A stretch of 64,000 nucleotides of DNA from Zhongshania sp. R06B22 (lineage in GTDB: Bacteria > Pseudomonadota > Gammaproteobacteria > Pseudomonadales > Spongiibacteraceae), in assembly GCF_040892595.1 (NCBI RefSeq), contig NZ_JBFRYB010000001.1, positions 2,914,001-2,978,000 of the forward strand, in the 5' to 3' direction. Under the pieces are notes generated by a model. It did not search any database and was not told where the DNA came from. It worked only from the letters and a program-made list of their open reading frames with translations. Below, piece by piece: positions 1-8,510 of the stretch (position 1 is its first letter; each line of letters opens with the position of its first letter). Both the position numbers and the translations under genes were made by a program.

Positions 1-135
1 CTTGGTAAAGGCCTCGCGATCGACAATACCCTGTTCGCGCCAGCGCTCTATATTCGGCTCAATTTCTTGCTCCAAAAATTTACGGTAGGCGGACCGAAAC
101 ATATTTTGTTCTTCAGTAAAATTACGCGGCAACAT
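1..135 (-). CDS. Acyl-CoA dehydrogenase, N-terminal part (cut by window start)
   Basis: Only the first 45 codons are inside the window. The peptide starts MLPRNFTEEQNMFR and continues with FLEQEIEPNIERWREQG, the typical first helix of acyl-CoA dehydrogenases (alpha-beta desaturation of acyl-CoA with FAD). The ATG at 135 is followed by an open frame to the window edge. It lies on the same strand, 128 bp downstream of the multifunctional beta-oxidation gene, so it probably belongs to the same catabolic cluster. Substrate chain length cannot be judged from this fragment. Confidence 0.8.
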   Translation of the reverse strand, partial: MLPRNFTEEQNMFRSAYRKFLEQEIEPNIERWREQGIVDREAFTK

Positions 136-222
136 AGAGGATGTACTCCGGTTATGTGCGGGCATTCATTGCGACGACTAAATAGACGTCATGAATTACC
201 ATTTAGGTTTTTTTTATAGCGA

Positions 223-240
223 CGGTGAGTTGCCCCACCG
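223..240. other. Small hairpin between beta-oxidation genes
   Basis: A 5-bp inverted repeat (CGGTG at 223-227, CACCG at 236-240) lies between the FadB-like gene and the acyl-CoA dehydrogenase. Read on the minus strand it is not followed by a T run, so it is not a convincing terminator; an A-rich TATAAA-like stretch follows and could belong to a promoter for the dehydrogenase. Confidence 0.25.
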
Positions 241-263
241 CCATTCGTTTTGGTATTAAAAGC

Positions 264-2411
264 TTAAGCGAACAACTCGCCATCGGCGGCTTTCTTCAGT
301 AGCAATGCAGGTGGGTTAAAACGCTCGCCATATAGAGCACTTAACTCTGCAGCACGATCGGCAAATTTCTGCACGCCATAGGTGTTTATGTATTGGAATA
401 CGCCGCCGGTGTAAGGGGGAAATCCAATACCCATAATGGAGCCAATATTGCCGTCAGCCACTGATTTCAATACGCCCTCTTCCAAGCAGCGAACTGATTC
501 AACAACTTGTCTAAATAAAATACGCTCTTTAATATCTTGATTGGGGACAGCGACATCCGCTTTAACAAAACGCTCGCGAATCGTTGGCCAAATTGTCTTA
601 CTGCCATCGGCGGCGTAATCATAGTATCCACCTTCGTAGGCCTTACCATTGCGCTTATACTCGTCGACAAACACATTGGACATACGCGCCGATGCCGTAT
701 CAACGCTCATATTGTCGCCAAGACGCTCGTTGAGATCGCGGTTGGTTGCCACCACTTTCTTGGTTAGCTGCTGACTGACTTCGTCGTGCACCGCTAGCGG
801 CCCAACCGGCATACCCACTAATTTTGCAAGGCTTTCGATCAGCACTGGTTCAACGCCCTCTTCGATGAGCATCGCGCCTTCATCAACAAAGGTGCCAAAT
901 ACCCGCGAGGTGAAGAATCCGCGAGAGTCATTAACCACAATCGGGGTTTTCTTGATTTGCAGGGCGTAGTCAAAAGCCTTGGCCAAGGTCTCTGTCGAGG
1001 TTTGATCGCCAACGATAATTTCCACCAGCGGCATTTTGTCTACCGGTGAAAAGAAGTGAACACCAATGAAGTTTTCAGGCTTAACTGAGGCTTCCGCCAA
1101 CAAGGTAATCGGTAGTGTTGAAGTGTTGGAACCCCACACTCCGCCGTCGGCCAATAGCGGCTCCAGCTCGCGGGTCATATCGTGTTTAAGATCGACATTT
1201 TCAAACACCGCTTCAATTATTAAATCGCAACCCTGCAGGGCCTTGGCATCAACTGTCGCGGTAATTCGACCAAGAATGTCAGCTTTCTTTTCTTCGGTCA
1301 TACGACCGCGGCTAATCGCTTTAGTGAGTATCTTATCGCTATAAGCTTTGCCCTTATCTGCGGCGTCTTGGCTAATATCCTTGAGCACCACATCCATGCC
1401 TGCCCGCGCAGAAACATAGGCAATGCCCTGGCCCATCATGCCTGCACCTAAGATACCGACTTTCTTAACTTTGGTTTTCGCAATGTCTTTAGGACGGCTG
1501 CCACCACCATTCACCTGATTCATTTGCAGAAAAAAGGTCATCATGTTTTTAGCTTGTGGACTGGTAACCAAGCTAGTCAGCGCGCGGCTTTCGATGCGCA
1601 AGGCGGTATCGAAATCTACCCGCAGGGTATTGGCAATAACATCCAATATTTTCTCAGGCGCCGGCATCAAACCTTTGGTTTTCTGGGCCAACATGGGCAC
1701 CGCACCCTGAATCATCTGGGCGATATTTGGCTTGCGCAAATCGCCACCCGGAATTTTAAAACCCTTCACATCCCAGGGGTTGATCGCTTCAGGGTTTGCC
1801 AATATCCAGCTTGTGGCTTTGGCCATCATGTCAGCGGTGTCACTAGCTAACTCTTCAACCAAACCGAAAGCAGCGGCTTTCTCGGCATTAAAACGGGTAC
1901 CTTCAAGCAATGGCATAATGGCTTTTTCAACACCCATTTTGCTAACCAACCGCACAATACCACCACCGCCAGGCAGTAATCCCAAGCTCACTTCTGGCAA
2001 GCCAATAGCCACAGCGGGTGCATTCAGCGCCACCCGATAATGACAGGCCAAGCAAATTTCATAACCACCACCCAGCGCTGCGCCATTAATGGCAGCGACA
2101 ACCGGTTTGCCAAGTTTCTCTAAACGCCGCAACAAACTCTTAATAGACTCTGTTTGCGTAAACAGGGCCGGCTCATCAACACCGGGAACCGCTTTAAGCA
2201 TATTTTTGATGTCACCACCGGCAAAAAATGAGCTTTTTGCTGAGGTTAAAATCACACCGGCGATGGCATCACGCTCGGCTTCCAAGCGCTCAATAGTCTC
2301 GGTCATCAAGACGATGTATTCGTCGTTCATGGCGTTGACCGGACCGTTCATGTCCATGGTCACCGTGACAATATTATTGCTGTCTTTTTGATAATTAAAT
2401 GTTCCGCTCAT
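264..2411 (-). CDS. Multifunctional enoyl-CoA hydratase/3-hydroxyacyl-CoA dehydrogenase (FadB/FadJ type)
   Basis: A 715-residue fusion that hydrates trans-2-enoyl-CoA and oxidises 3-hydroxyacyl-CoA with NAD in fatty-acid beta-oxidation. The N-terminal crotonase domain (about 1-190) has the oxyanion-hole loop FAGGD at 63-67, the GGGYE segment with Glu118 and a second catalytic Glu at 140 (LPEVSLG). The dehydrogenase part begins with the Rossmann motif GAGMMGQG near 322 and has the catalytic HFFSP at 452-456. The length matches FadB/FadJ (about 715-730). The ATG at 2411 follows AGGTAG. The thiolase gene lies 96 bp upstream on the same strand, so the two probably form a trifunctional complex. 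Whether it is FadB or FadJ cannot be decided by eye. Confidence 0.95.
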   Translation of the reverse strand: MSGTFNYQKDSNNIVTVTMDMNGPVNAMNDEYIVLMTETIERLEAERDAIAGVILTSAKSSFFAGGDIKNMLKAVPGVDEPALFTQTESIKSLLRRLEKLGKPVVAAINGAALGGGYEICLACHYRVALNAPAVAIGLPEVSLGLLPGGGGIVRLVSKMGVEKAIMPLLEGTRFNAEKAAAFGLVEELASDTADMMAKATSWILANPEAINPWDVKGFKIPGGDLRKPNIAQMIQGAVPMLAQKTKGLMPAPEKILDVIANTLRVDFDTALRIESRALTSLVTSPQAKNMMTFFLQMNQVNGGGSRPKDIAKTKVKKVGILGAGMMGQGIAYVSARAGMDVVLKDISQDAADKGKAYSDKILTKAISRGRMTEEKKADILGRITATVDAKALQGCDLIIEAVFENVDLKHDMTRELEPLLADGGVWGSNTSTLPITLLAEASVKPENFIGVHFFSPVDKMPLVEIIVGDQTSTETLAKAFDYALQIKKTPIVVNDSRGFFTSRVFGTFVDEGAMLIEEGVEPVLIESLAKLVGMPVGPLAVHDEVSQQLTKKVVATNRDLNERLGDNMSVDTASARMSNVFVDEYKRNGKAYEGGYYDYAADGSKTIWPTIRERFVKADVAVPNQDIKERILFRQVVESVRCLEEGVLKSVADGNIGSIMGIGFPPYTGGVFQYINTYGVQKFADRAAELSALYGERFNPPALLLKKAADGELFA

Positions 2412-2507
2412 TGCACTACCTATTTATTCATTTAGTCGTCAATGCTGATCCGGGCTTACCCCATCAGCCGCTCTATATTTTGAGAGTCTGCCGCGCAAAC
2501 TCTGATC

Positions 2508-3716
2508 TCATATACGCTCGATAATAGTTGCGATACCCATACCGCCGCCCACACATAGCGTGATCAAACCAAAGCGCTTATTGCGACGCTCAAGTTCATC
2601 TAAGCAGGTGCCAACCAGCATAGCGCCGGTGGCGCCAAGCGGGTGACCCATGGCAATGGCGCCGCCGTTGACGTTAATTTTTTCGTCGGGAACACCGGTT
2701 TCTTTTTGGAAACGCATAACCACGGATGCAAAGGCTTCGTTAACCTCAAAAAGATCAATGTCGTCGATAGACATACCGGCCTTTTTCAATACCTTCCAAG
2801 TCGCCGGCGCTGGACCGGTTAACATGATAGTCGGCTCGGTGCTGGTCACTGCAGTGGCAACAATACGACCACGAGCGGTTAAACCTAGCTCGGCGCCGAT
2901 TTTCTCACTGCCAATCAAAACTGCTGCAGCGCCGTCGACGATGCCGGATGAATTGCCTGGGGTGTGGATGTGATTAATTTTAACTACCTGAGGATATTTG
3001 CTCAGGGCGATATCGTCATAGCCTAGGGAGCCATGAAACTCAAAAGACGCTTTCAAACGCGCCAAGCCCTCTAGCGAGGTCTCGGGCTTTATAAATTCAT
3101 CACGCTCAAGGATGGTCACGCCGTTTTCATCCTTAACAGCCATGACAGACTTATCAAAATAACCAGCCGCTCTTGCTGCTGCCGCTTTCTGCTGCGAACG
3201 CACGGCAAAGCTGTCTACATCTTCGCGACTAAAGTCAGCCAAGGTCGCAATTAAATCCGCACCTACACCTTGCGGTACAAAAGCAGTGTCGAAGGCAGTT
3301 TGGGGATCTTCGCCCCAGGCGCCGCCATTGCTGCCCATGGGCACACGTGACATACATTCAACGCCACCAGCAACAACCAGATCTTCCCAACCCGACGCCA
3401 CTTTCTGCGCAGCAAGGTTTACCGCTTCCAGACCTGAGGCGCAAAAACGGTCTAACTGAAAACCGGCGACAGCTTCGTCCCAACCGGCCTTCATCAAAGC
3501 GGTCTTAGCAACGCAAGAACCCTGTTCACCGATAGGCGTAACACAACCCATAATGACGTCGTCGACCTTGCTAGTATCAAGATTGTGTCTATCGCGCAGG
3601 CCATTCAATAAGCCAGCGAGTAGATCAACCGGTTTCACTTCATAAAGCGAGCCGTCTTTTTTACCTTTGCCACGTGGCGTGCGAACTGCGTCGTAGATGT
3701 AAGCTGTATTAGCCAT
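2508..3716 (-). CDS. Acetyl-CoA C-acyltransferase (thiolase)
   Basis: A 402-residue thiolase that cleaves 3-ketoacyl-CoA to acetyl-CoA, the last beta-oxidation step. The nucleophilic cysteine is in [13 protein letters not shown] (Cys92), the GHPLGATGA histidine loop is present, and the second active-site cysteine lies in [10 protein letters not shown] near 388. The start at 3716 ([16 protein letters not shown]) is chosen over a 30-residue upstream extension because the thiolase fold begins here and AGGGA stands just upstream. It is the first gene of the minus-strand beta-oxidation cluster and is divergent from an AraC-type regulator at 3910, which is the most obvious candidate for controlling it (inference). 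Confidence 0.95.
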   Translation of the reverse strand: MANTAYIYDAVRTPRGKGKKDGSLYEVKPVDLLAGLLNGLRDRHNLDTSKVDDVIMGCVTPIGEQGSCVAKTALMKAGWDEAVAGFQLDRFCASGLEAVNLAAQKVASGWEDLVVAGGVECMSRVPMGSNGGAWGEDPQTAFDTAFVPQGVGADLIATLADFSREDVDSFAVRSQQKAAAARAAGYFDKSVMAVKDENGVTILERDEFIKPETSLEGLARLKASFEFHGSLGYDDIALSKYPQVVKINHIHTPGNSSGIVDGAAAVLIGSEKIGAELGLTARGRIVATAVTSTEPTIMLTGPAPATWKVLKKAGMSIDDIDLFEVNEAFASVVMRFQKETGVPDEKINVNGGAIAMGHPLGATGAMLVGTCLDELERRNKRFGLITLCVGGGMGIATIIERI

Positions 3717-3909
3717 TTTTTGTATCCCTAACTGACATGATTTTATACGTGAGCAAGAGAATCGCCTCCCCACCCGCTTTCCGCAATGACCGTCAATGAC
3801 ATACAATAGACATTATATTACAAGCAAGCACCCAGCCCGCCCAATCCTGCGCCTTAGGCAAATAATGGGTATGCGGGGATATAAACGCGCCGCCTCCTAT
3901 AGGTAATTT

Positions 3910-4929
3910 ATGGAAAACAGAACCATCTCCATCGCCTTTGTGCGCAATATGGTATCTGGCTGCGGCCTACCAAAATCCGACTGCGAGGCATTACTTAAGC
4001 GCGCGGGTATCGACCCACAAACCGTGACTAGCTCCCGCGCAAGGGTCACCCCAACCCAGCTATCCCTGTTAAATAAATGGATTACCGATGCCACCGGAGA
4101 CGAGGCTATGGGGCATTATCAACGCCCCCAAAAGCACGGCACACTTCACGCCCTAGCTCATTACCTGCAAACCTCAACTGACTTCAAACAAGCGATAGAG
4201 CGCAATGTCAGCTTTTACAATTTATTTGATTTTGGCTTTAGCCTAGCACTGGTCCGCAATGGCGAATACATTAGCTATCGGCTACAAGCGGATCTAGGCG
4301 TCACCTTAACGGACTGGGTTTATGAGCAGCACCTAATGATAAACTACCGTTTTTTGTGCTGGCTAACGGGCAGCTCCATCCCCCTACATCGTGTTAATTT
4401 AAACTACCCCGCCCCCTCCCACAGTGGCGAATACCACTACTTATTCTTTAGTGACACCCGCTTTGGCCAAGACCACAGCGAAATTGTATTTCACCGCCAA
4501 TACTTTGCTCTGCCAGTCATACGCTCTAGCGCTGAGCTTGACGACTACCTATCACGTATTCCAACTGAGTTTCTTCACACACCAAAGCATGGCAGCAGTT
4601 ATACCGAGCAGATCAGACGCATTATCAACAAAACCCTGCCGGAGATTCCGAGCTATGAAGAGATGGCGATATCATTAGGACTGACGCCACAGACCCTTCG
4701 CCGCCGCCTGCGGCAGGAGGGCTGCGACTATCGTTTAATCAAAAATGAGCTAATTCGAGACACTGCAATTGGCTATTTGTTACACGACAACAGAGAGATC
4801 AAAACCATTTCTTATGAACTGGGCTTCTCGGAACCCAGCGCATTTATACGGTCTTTTAAAAAATGGACCGGCTTAACACCGCACCAGTATCGCGACAAAC
4901 ACACCTTGGGCAATATCCGGCCAAACTAA
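3910..4929 (+). CDS. AraC-family transcriptional regulator (OruR/ArgR-like architecture)
   Basis: A 339-residue regulator. Residues about 20-200 resemble the arabinose-binding-like N-terminal domain common in AraC proteins of lipid and amino-acid catabolism. The C-terminal 100 residues carry two helix-turn-helix units: the first in EMAISLGLTPQTLRRRLRQ, the second ending in the AraC signature ISYELGFSEPSAFIRSFKKW followed by TGLTPHQYR. The 193-bp gap to the divergent thiolase start holds both promoters. Control of the neighbouring beta-oxidation genes is inferred from this arrangement; the inducer is unknown. Confidence 0.9.
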   Translation: MENRTISIAFVRNMVSGCGLPKSDCEALLKRAGIDPQTVTSSRARVTPTQLSLLNKWITDATGDEAMGHYQRPQKHGTLHALAHYLQTSTDFKQAIERNVSFYNLFDFGFSLALVRNGEYISYRLQADLGVTLTDWVYEQHLMINYRFLCWLTGSSIPLHRVNLNYPAPSHSGEYHYLFFSDTRFGQDHSEIVFHRQYFALPVIRSSAELDDYLSRIPTEFLHTPKHGSSYTEQIRRIINKTLPEIPSYEEMAISLGLTPQTLRRRLRQEGCDYRLIKNELIRDTAIGYLLHDNREIKTISYELGFSEPSAFIRSFKKWTGLTPHQYRDKHTLGNIRPN

Positions 4930-4978
4930 TCTTGCGATTGTTGGGTTCACCCAAAAGCTGATTATGTATGAGTGTTAA

Positions 4979-5012
4979 TGGCTCTAGCGTCACAAAAGCG
5001 GTCCGTCGCTGA
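4979..5012 (+). repeat. 34-bp direct repeat, left copy (flanks S9 peptidase gene)
   Basis: This copy matches 7255-7288 at 31 of 34 positions in the same orientation. Both copies contain a small inverted repeat AGCG-6 nt-CGCT near the right end. The left copy is followed directly by a perfect small palindrome, TTTCCA-AGC-TGGAAA, at 5013-5027. The pair brackets the peptidase gene and no coding reason for the repetition is apparent. Confidence 0.75.
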
Positions 5013-5197
5013 TTTCCAAGCTGGAAAGTGTCTAGTAAACTCTGGGAAATCCAGTATCCGAAACACCGATGAGCGGTGTGAAAGGAACAGTAAAGTCGAC
5101 CGCAGGCCTTTATATATTAAAATGATAAAGGCAAGAAGACGGTTTCCTTTACATGCTCTGCCTATATTAGGTGAATATGTCTTCAAGGAAGAGGTCT

Positions 5198-7174
5198 ATG
5201 CGATTTTCGTTATTAATCATTGTTTGTATTGCAATGCTTTCAAACCTTTACGCGGCTGAAGACCGGCCTGTACCCCCTCCATTAGCAGCATATGGGAAGC
5301 TTCCTAGTATAGAGGACATGGTTATCTCGCCCTCGGGTCTATTACTGGCGACCGTAACAACGATTGGTGAACAGCGAGGTTTGCTTATTGGTCGGCTGGG
5401 TGGCGAGATTTTACACCGTTATGCCCTGGGTGAACTAAAGATAAGATGGCTCCAGTGGGCCGGTGAAGATCATCTTATTGTCAACGTAAGGTCTACCCAG
5501 AATCTCGGGCTCTATTACGGCGGAAAATACGAGCTTGGCAATCTGATGATTGTTAATGTCAAAACAGGTGAAACTGACTGGCCTCTCCACAATTCCAAGA
5601 AAGTTTTCAATTCGAGTTTTCATACTTATCGTCCGATTAAGGCTGCGGGTCGCTGGCACCAGTGCCTTGGTACATTACCCATGAATTCAAGTATCCGTAG
5701 TGGCGATGCTTGGATCTCCGATTTTGAGTTGGATCTCACCTGTATTGATCTCGAAAAAGGCAAGCGTCGAGTGATCGCCAGAGGGCGCAAAGATGGAGCG
5801 GGCTGGGTGATTGCGCCGGAACTGAAGGTTCTTGCCTATGAAACCTACGATGATGTTGACGCTAAATGGAAGCTTATCGGCTACGAAAGCCGCTCAACGC
5901 TGGTTAAAACAAAAGATAAATTTGGGCTTAATAATCTGGTCGGGGTTGGACGAACGCCCGGCACAGTCGCGTATTACCAGCACGACCGGGATGGCGTTTC
6001 CCATCTGATGGAAATTGCCGTAGATGGTCAAACACAGGCAGTTGAGCTTTACGCAGACACCAATATTAACCGTGTGTATTTCGATGCAGAAACAGGGCTG
6101 CTTGCTGGCGTGCTAAAAGAGGCGGATATCCCCGAGCTGGAAATGCTTGACCCGAACAGAGAGGCGATAGTGCGCGGAGCCAGAAAAGCATTTCCTGAGA
6201 GCAATGTTCATTTCAGATCCGCAAGTGCTGATTGGCAGCAGTTGATTGTGTACACCACAGGCGCAGGCGATTCTGGTACATGGTGGCTTGTGGATATAAG
6301 TAAAGGTGATGCAAAGCCAATTGGTTACGATCGAAGAGAGATCCAAAGCAAACACGTCGGCTTGGCTCGAATGTGGCAGTATAAGGCCCAAGATGGCTTA
6401 GCGATTCCTGCGATAGTGACAACGCCTCCGGGAGCCGCTGCTGAGAAAATGCCCCTAGTTGTTCTTCCGCACGGGGGGCCTCAAAGCCGCGATTACTTAG
6501 GGTTTGATTGGCTAGCTCAGGCTTTTGCTAGTCGGGGCTATGTTGTTTTGCAACCAAATTTTCGGGGTTCGGGTAATTATAGTGTCGCCTTTCGTAATGC
6601 AGGCTTTGGTCAGTGGGGGCGCAAAATGCAAACGGATCTCTCAGATGGTGTGAAAGCGTTAGCTAATACAGGACTTATTGATCCCTCTCGCGTGTGTATT
6701 GTGGGGGCAAGTTATGGCGGTTATGCGGCATTGGCTGGAGTGACAATTCAGAACGGAATATATCGCTGCGCGGTCTCTATCGCCGGGTTGAGTGATTTAC
6801 CGGCTTGGTTGCGTTCCGTAGTTCACGATAGGAGGCGGGATGACGAGCGCTACGTTGAGGAATATTTAGGAGTTGATAGTTCTCGTGCCGATGAATTGGA
6901 GGCTATTTCTCCTGCTTATCTTGCGGCTCGCGCTGATTCGCCAATTTTATTGATTCACGGTGAAGACGATACAAGGGTTCCTATTTACCAGAGCAAAAAA
7001 ATGTATAGCCGACTGAAAAAGAAAAAGAAGGTTGTCGAGTTTGTCGAGCTAGAGGGGGAAGACCATTTTCTCAGTAGATCCGAAAATCGTCTAAAAACGC
7101 TAGAATCCGCAGTCAAATTTGTTATGGAACACAACCCTCCAGGAGTATTGGCGGGGGAGCTGGAACAACAATAA
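5198..7174 (+). CDS. Exported S9-family (prolyl oligopeptidase-like) serine peptidase
   Basis: A 658-residue protein with a signal peptide (MRFSLLIIVCIAMLSNLYA then AED) followed by a beta-propeller-like region and a C-terminal alpha/beta-hydrolase peptidase domain. The nucleophile is in GASYGGYAAL (Ser about 505), the acid in HGEDDTRVP (Asp about 590) and the histidine in GEDHFLS (about 623), which is the S9 triad. Such enzymes cleave peptides, often after proline or as dipeptidyl/acylaminoacyl peptidases; this one should act in the periplasm or outside. I chose the ATG at 5198 because AAGGAAGAGG stands 4 bases upstream; GTG 5171 and ATG 5177 are in-frame alternatives. The gene is bracketed by a 34-bp direct repeat and its base composition is lower in GC than flanking catabolic genes, which hints at acquisition. 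Confidence 0.9.
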   Translation: MRFSLLIIVCIAMLSNLYAAEDRPVPPPLAAYGKLPSIEDMVISPSGLLLATVTTIGEQRGLLIGRLGGEILHRYALGELKIRWLQWAGEDHLIVNVRSTQNLGLYYGGKYELGNLMIVNVKTGETDWPLHNSKKVFNSSFHTYRPIKAAGRWHQCLGTLPMNSSIRSGDAWISDFELDLTCIDLEKGKRRVIARGRKDGAGWVIAPELKVLAYETYDDVDAKWKLIGYESRSTLVKTKDKFGLNNLVGVGRTPGTVAYYQHDRDGVSHLMEIAVDGQTQAVELYADTNINRVYFDAETGLLAGVLKEADIPELEMLDPNREAIVRGARKAFPESNVHFRSASADWQQLIVYTTGAGDSGTWWLVDISKGDAKPIGYDRREIQSKHVGLARMWQYKAQDGLAIPAIVTTPPGAAAEKMPLVVLPHGGPQSRDYLGFDWLAQAFASRGYVVLQPNFRGSGNYSVAFRNAGFGQWGRKMQTDLSDGVKALANTGLIDPSRVCIVGASYGGYAALAGVTIQNGIYRCAVSIAGLSDLPAWLRSVVHDRRRDDERYVEEYLGVDSSRADELEAISPAYLAARADSPILLIHGEDDTRVPIYQSKKMYSRLKKKKKVVEFVELEGEDHFLSRSENRLKTLESAVKFVMEHNPPGVLAGELEQQ

Positions 7175-7202
7175 TGCTGGTTTTTGAACATAAGGAGTGG
7201 GC

Positions 7203-7274
7203 ATGTTAGCGAGATTTACGTGTTCCTCATTAGCGTTGTTTTTAGTGGCTGTAGTGGCTCTAGCGTCACATTAG
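7203..7274 (+). pseudogene. Signal-peptide-like mini-ORF, possibly a truncated gene start
   Basis: An ATG at 7203 preceded by a strong AAGGAGTGGGC ribosome binding site opens a 23-codon frame. The peptide has one early arginine and a long hydrophobic stretch (LALFLVAVVALAS), exactly like an export signal, then stops inside the right copy of the 34-bp direct repeat. It begins 28 bases after the S9 peptidase stop, as a second operon gene would. I read it as the remnant of an exported-protein gene cut by the event that placed the repeat; a genuine tiny membrane peptide is the alternative. Confidence 0.4.
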
Positions 7275-7288
7275 CGGTCAGTCGCTGA
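7255..7288 (+). repeat. 34-bp direct repeat, right copy
   Basis: Same-orientation partner of 4979-5012 with three substitutions (two adjacent and one single). It overlaps the end of the signal-peptide-like mini-ORF. The spacing between copies is about 2.28 kb and encloses the whole S9 peptidase gene. Confidence 0.75.
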
Positions 7289-7374
7289 AGCTATCAACCC
7301 CGTATTCAGCAGCATTGCGCTCACTAATTCTGGTGGAATCCACTTAAGCAATTGATTTTTATTGAGAAGTGATT

Positions 7375-7494
7375 ATGCTCAGAGCTACGGGAATTCCACG
7401 TCAAATGCAGGATGCAAAAGTGAAAAAATCATCTAAGGCTTACTATCACTCTGATTCAAATAGAATTTTCCTGCTTAATCACCTCAAAGCTTAG
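7375..7494 (+). CDS. Possible small ORF of 39 residues
   Basis: A short frame from ATG 7375 to TAG 7492-7494, preceded by GAGAAGTG. The product is basic and soluble-looking with no recognisable motif. It lies in the roughly 380-bp stretch between the S9 peptidase and the first integron cassette, which otherwise holds only the right direct repeat and the mini-ORF. It is only weakly supported. Confidence 0.2.
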   Translation: MLRATGIPRQMQDAKVKKSSKAYYHSDSNRIFLLNHLKA

Positions 7495-7559
7495 ACTCGC
7501 TATGTACAAGAGTTATAAAGCGCAACGCATTTGAATTCACTGTTAAATTTCAGGTGAGT

Positions 7560-7877
7560 ATGGCGAGTATTCAAAGATACAAAAAGGTAGAGGCAGTTTT
7601 TCTGGGTCTATTTATTCCCCTAGTTCTTACCGGATATACCGCTTATCTCATTACCCACTCTGAAGCGGTATTTTGGGGTAGGAGTTCTACCGCTATTTAT
7701 CATGGCACGGAGGCATATCTTATTTCTCTGCTGTGGTTCGGGGTGTCGGCGCTAATGCTTGGGCAATTCTTATTTCGCCCGTATCGGATGTTGCCGCCGT
7801 TGAGGCACAAAGCTTTCATGTGGGTATCGGCTGTGCTTTTAGTCGTGGGGTTGGCATCAGCGGTGGTGCTAGTGTGA
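7560..7877 (+). CDS. Cassette 1: small three-helix membrane protein
   Basis: A 105-residue protein beginning MASIQRYKK with three predicted membrane segments: about 13-35 (FLGLFIPLVLTGYTAYLI), 58-78 (LISLLWFGVSALMLGQFLF) and 86-105 (FMWVSAVLLVVGLASAVVLV). I do not recognise the family. An in-frame GTG at 7554 is an alternative start; neither has a clear ribosome binding site, which is common in cassettes. The gene fills the cassette between core site 7542 and attC 7881, as expected for a cassette with one tightly packed gene. Function unknown. Confidence 0.7.
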   Translation: MASIQRYKKVEAVFLGLFIPLVLTGYTAYLITHSEAVFWGRSSTAIYHGTEAYLISLLWFGVSALMLGQFLFRPYRMLPPLRHKAFMWVSAVLLVVGLASAVVLV

Positions 7878-7880
7878 AAA

Positions 7881-7956
7881 ATTTAACAAGTTTAGGCAAC
7901 CGGACAAATTACTCTGCCTTCGGCTCCGTAATTTTCCTTTGCTAAAGGCGTTAGGC
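7881..7956 (+). repeat. attC site 1 (76 bp)
   Basis: Outer cores are ATTTAAC (7881-7887) and GTTAGGC (7950-7956), both fitting the RYYYAAC / GTTRRRY consensus. Inner arms TTTAGGCAA (7891-7899) and TTGCTAAA (7939-7946) pair with a single extra G on the left. A second stem pairs GGACAAATTAC with GTAATTTTCC. Confidence 0.9.
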
Positions 7957-7963
7957 ACTTAAT

Positions 7964-8404
7964 ATGTCAGGCGAATTGATTTCATTTCCAGCTAAAGGTT
8001 TTGACAGAAGCTTTGCTAAATTATGGCTTGGCTTTTTTGCTATTGCTTGTTTATTTATATTGGCAGCTGAAGGGGTCTTTTCGTTTGGTGCGTTCGTTTG
8101 TTTATTCATGCTTGCTGTTGGCTTTTATTATTTCAAGCAAACAGTGTGGGGCCTTGCGGATGAAGTCTGGGATAATGGTGATTTTCTATTGGTAGTAAAA
8201 TCGGGGCAACAATACCAGCTGTTTTTCAACCAAATAAAAAGTATCAAACACACATATCCTAATCACAAGCACCTGATTACAATAAGCACGAAATACAATA
8301 ATAGTTTTGGGCGTTCGGTAACTTTTAGGGCAGAAAAAGGTTACCCAGTTCTCAAATCACCCAAAATTCTAAATTCATTGCAGGGGCGTGTATACAATGC
8401 CTAA
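7964..8404 (+). CDS. Cassette 2: two-helix membrane protein with PH-like C-terminal part
   Basis: A 146-residue protein with hydrophobic segments at about 20-39 and 41-60 followed by a soluble half that alternates short beta strands (WDNGDFLLVVKSG, YQLFFNQIKSI, HLITISTK). This order, two helices then a PH-like or YcxB-like barrel, resembles many small bacterial membrane proteins often found in cassettes; the assignment is by pattern only. The stop codon lies inside the attC core GCCTAAC, typical of cassette genes. Cassette 4 has the same layout without obvious sequence identity. Function unknown. Confidence 0.75.
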   Translation: MSGELISFPAKGFDRSFAKLWLGFFAIACLFILAAEGVFSFGAFVCLFMLAVGFYYFKQTVWGLADEVWDNGDFLLVVKSGQQYQLFFNQIKSIKHTYPNHKHLITISTKYNNSFGRSVTFRAEKGYPVLKSPKILNSLQGRVYNA

Positions 8405-8503
8405 CAAGCAGCTCCACCGGACAAATTTTAGCTGTCACCTTTTATGCACAAAGACGCATAAAAGCCGCCATCCAAAATTTGCGCGGTGAGCTGGGCGTTA
8501 ACT
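8399..8503 (+). repeat. attC site 2 (105 bp)
   Basis: Cores GCCTAAC (8399-8405) and GTTAACT (8497-8503). Arms CAGCTCCACC (8409-8418) and GGTGAGCTG (8485-8493) pair with one extra C in the left arm. The inner arms CAAATTTT/AAAATTTG pair and the tip forms a CTTTTATGC/GCATAAAAG hairpin. Confidence 0.9.
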
Positions 8504-8510
8504 GCCACGC

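Noticed and set aside
4979..5012. The 34-bp direct repeat as an attC or attI site
   Set aside because: It lacks the paired RYYYAAC/GTTRRRY cores and the two-arm fold shown by the four true attC sites.
4972..5259. A 95-codon plus-strand frame ahead of the S9 peptidase
   Set aside because: It runs through the direct repeat and into the peptidase start in another frame; composition is not protein-like.
7500..7548. An attI or attC 0 just upstream of the first cassette
   Set aside because: A single core GTTAAAT is present, but I could not find a matching left core or arms, and no integrase gene lies nearby.
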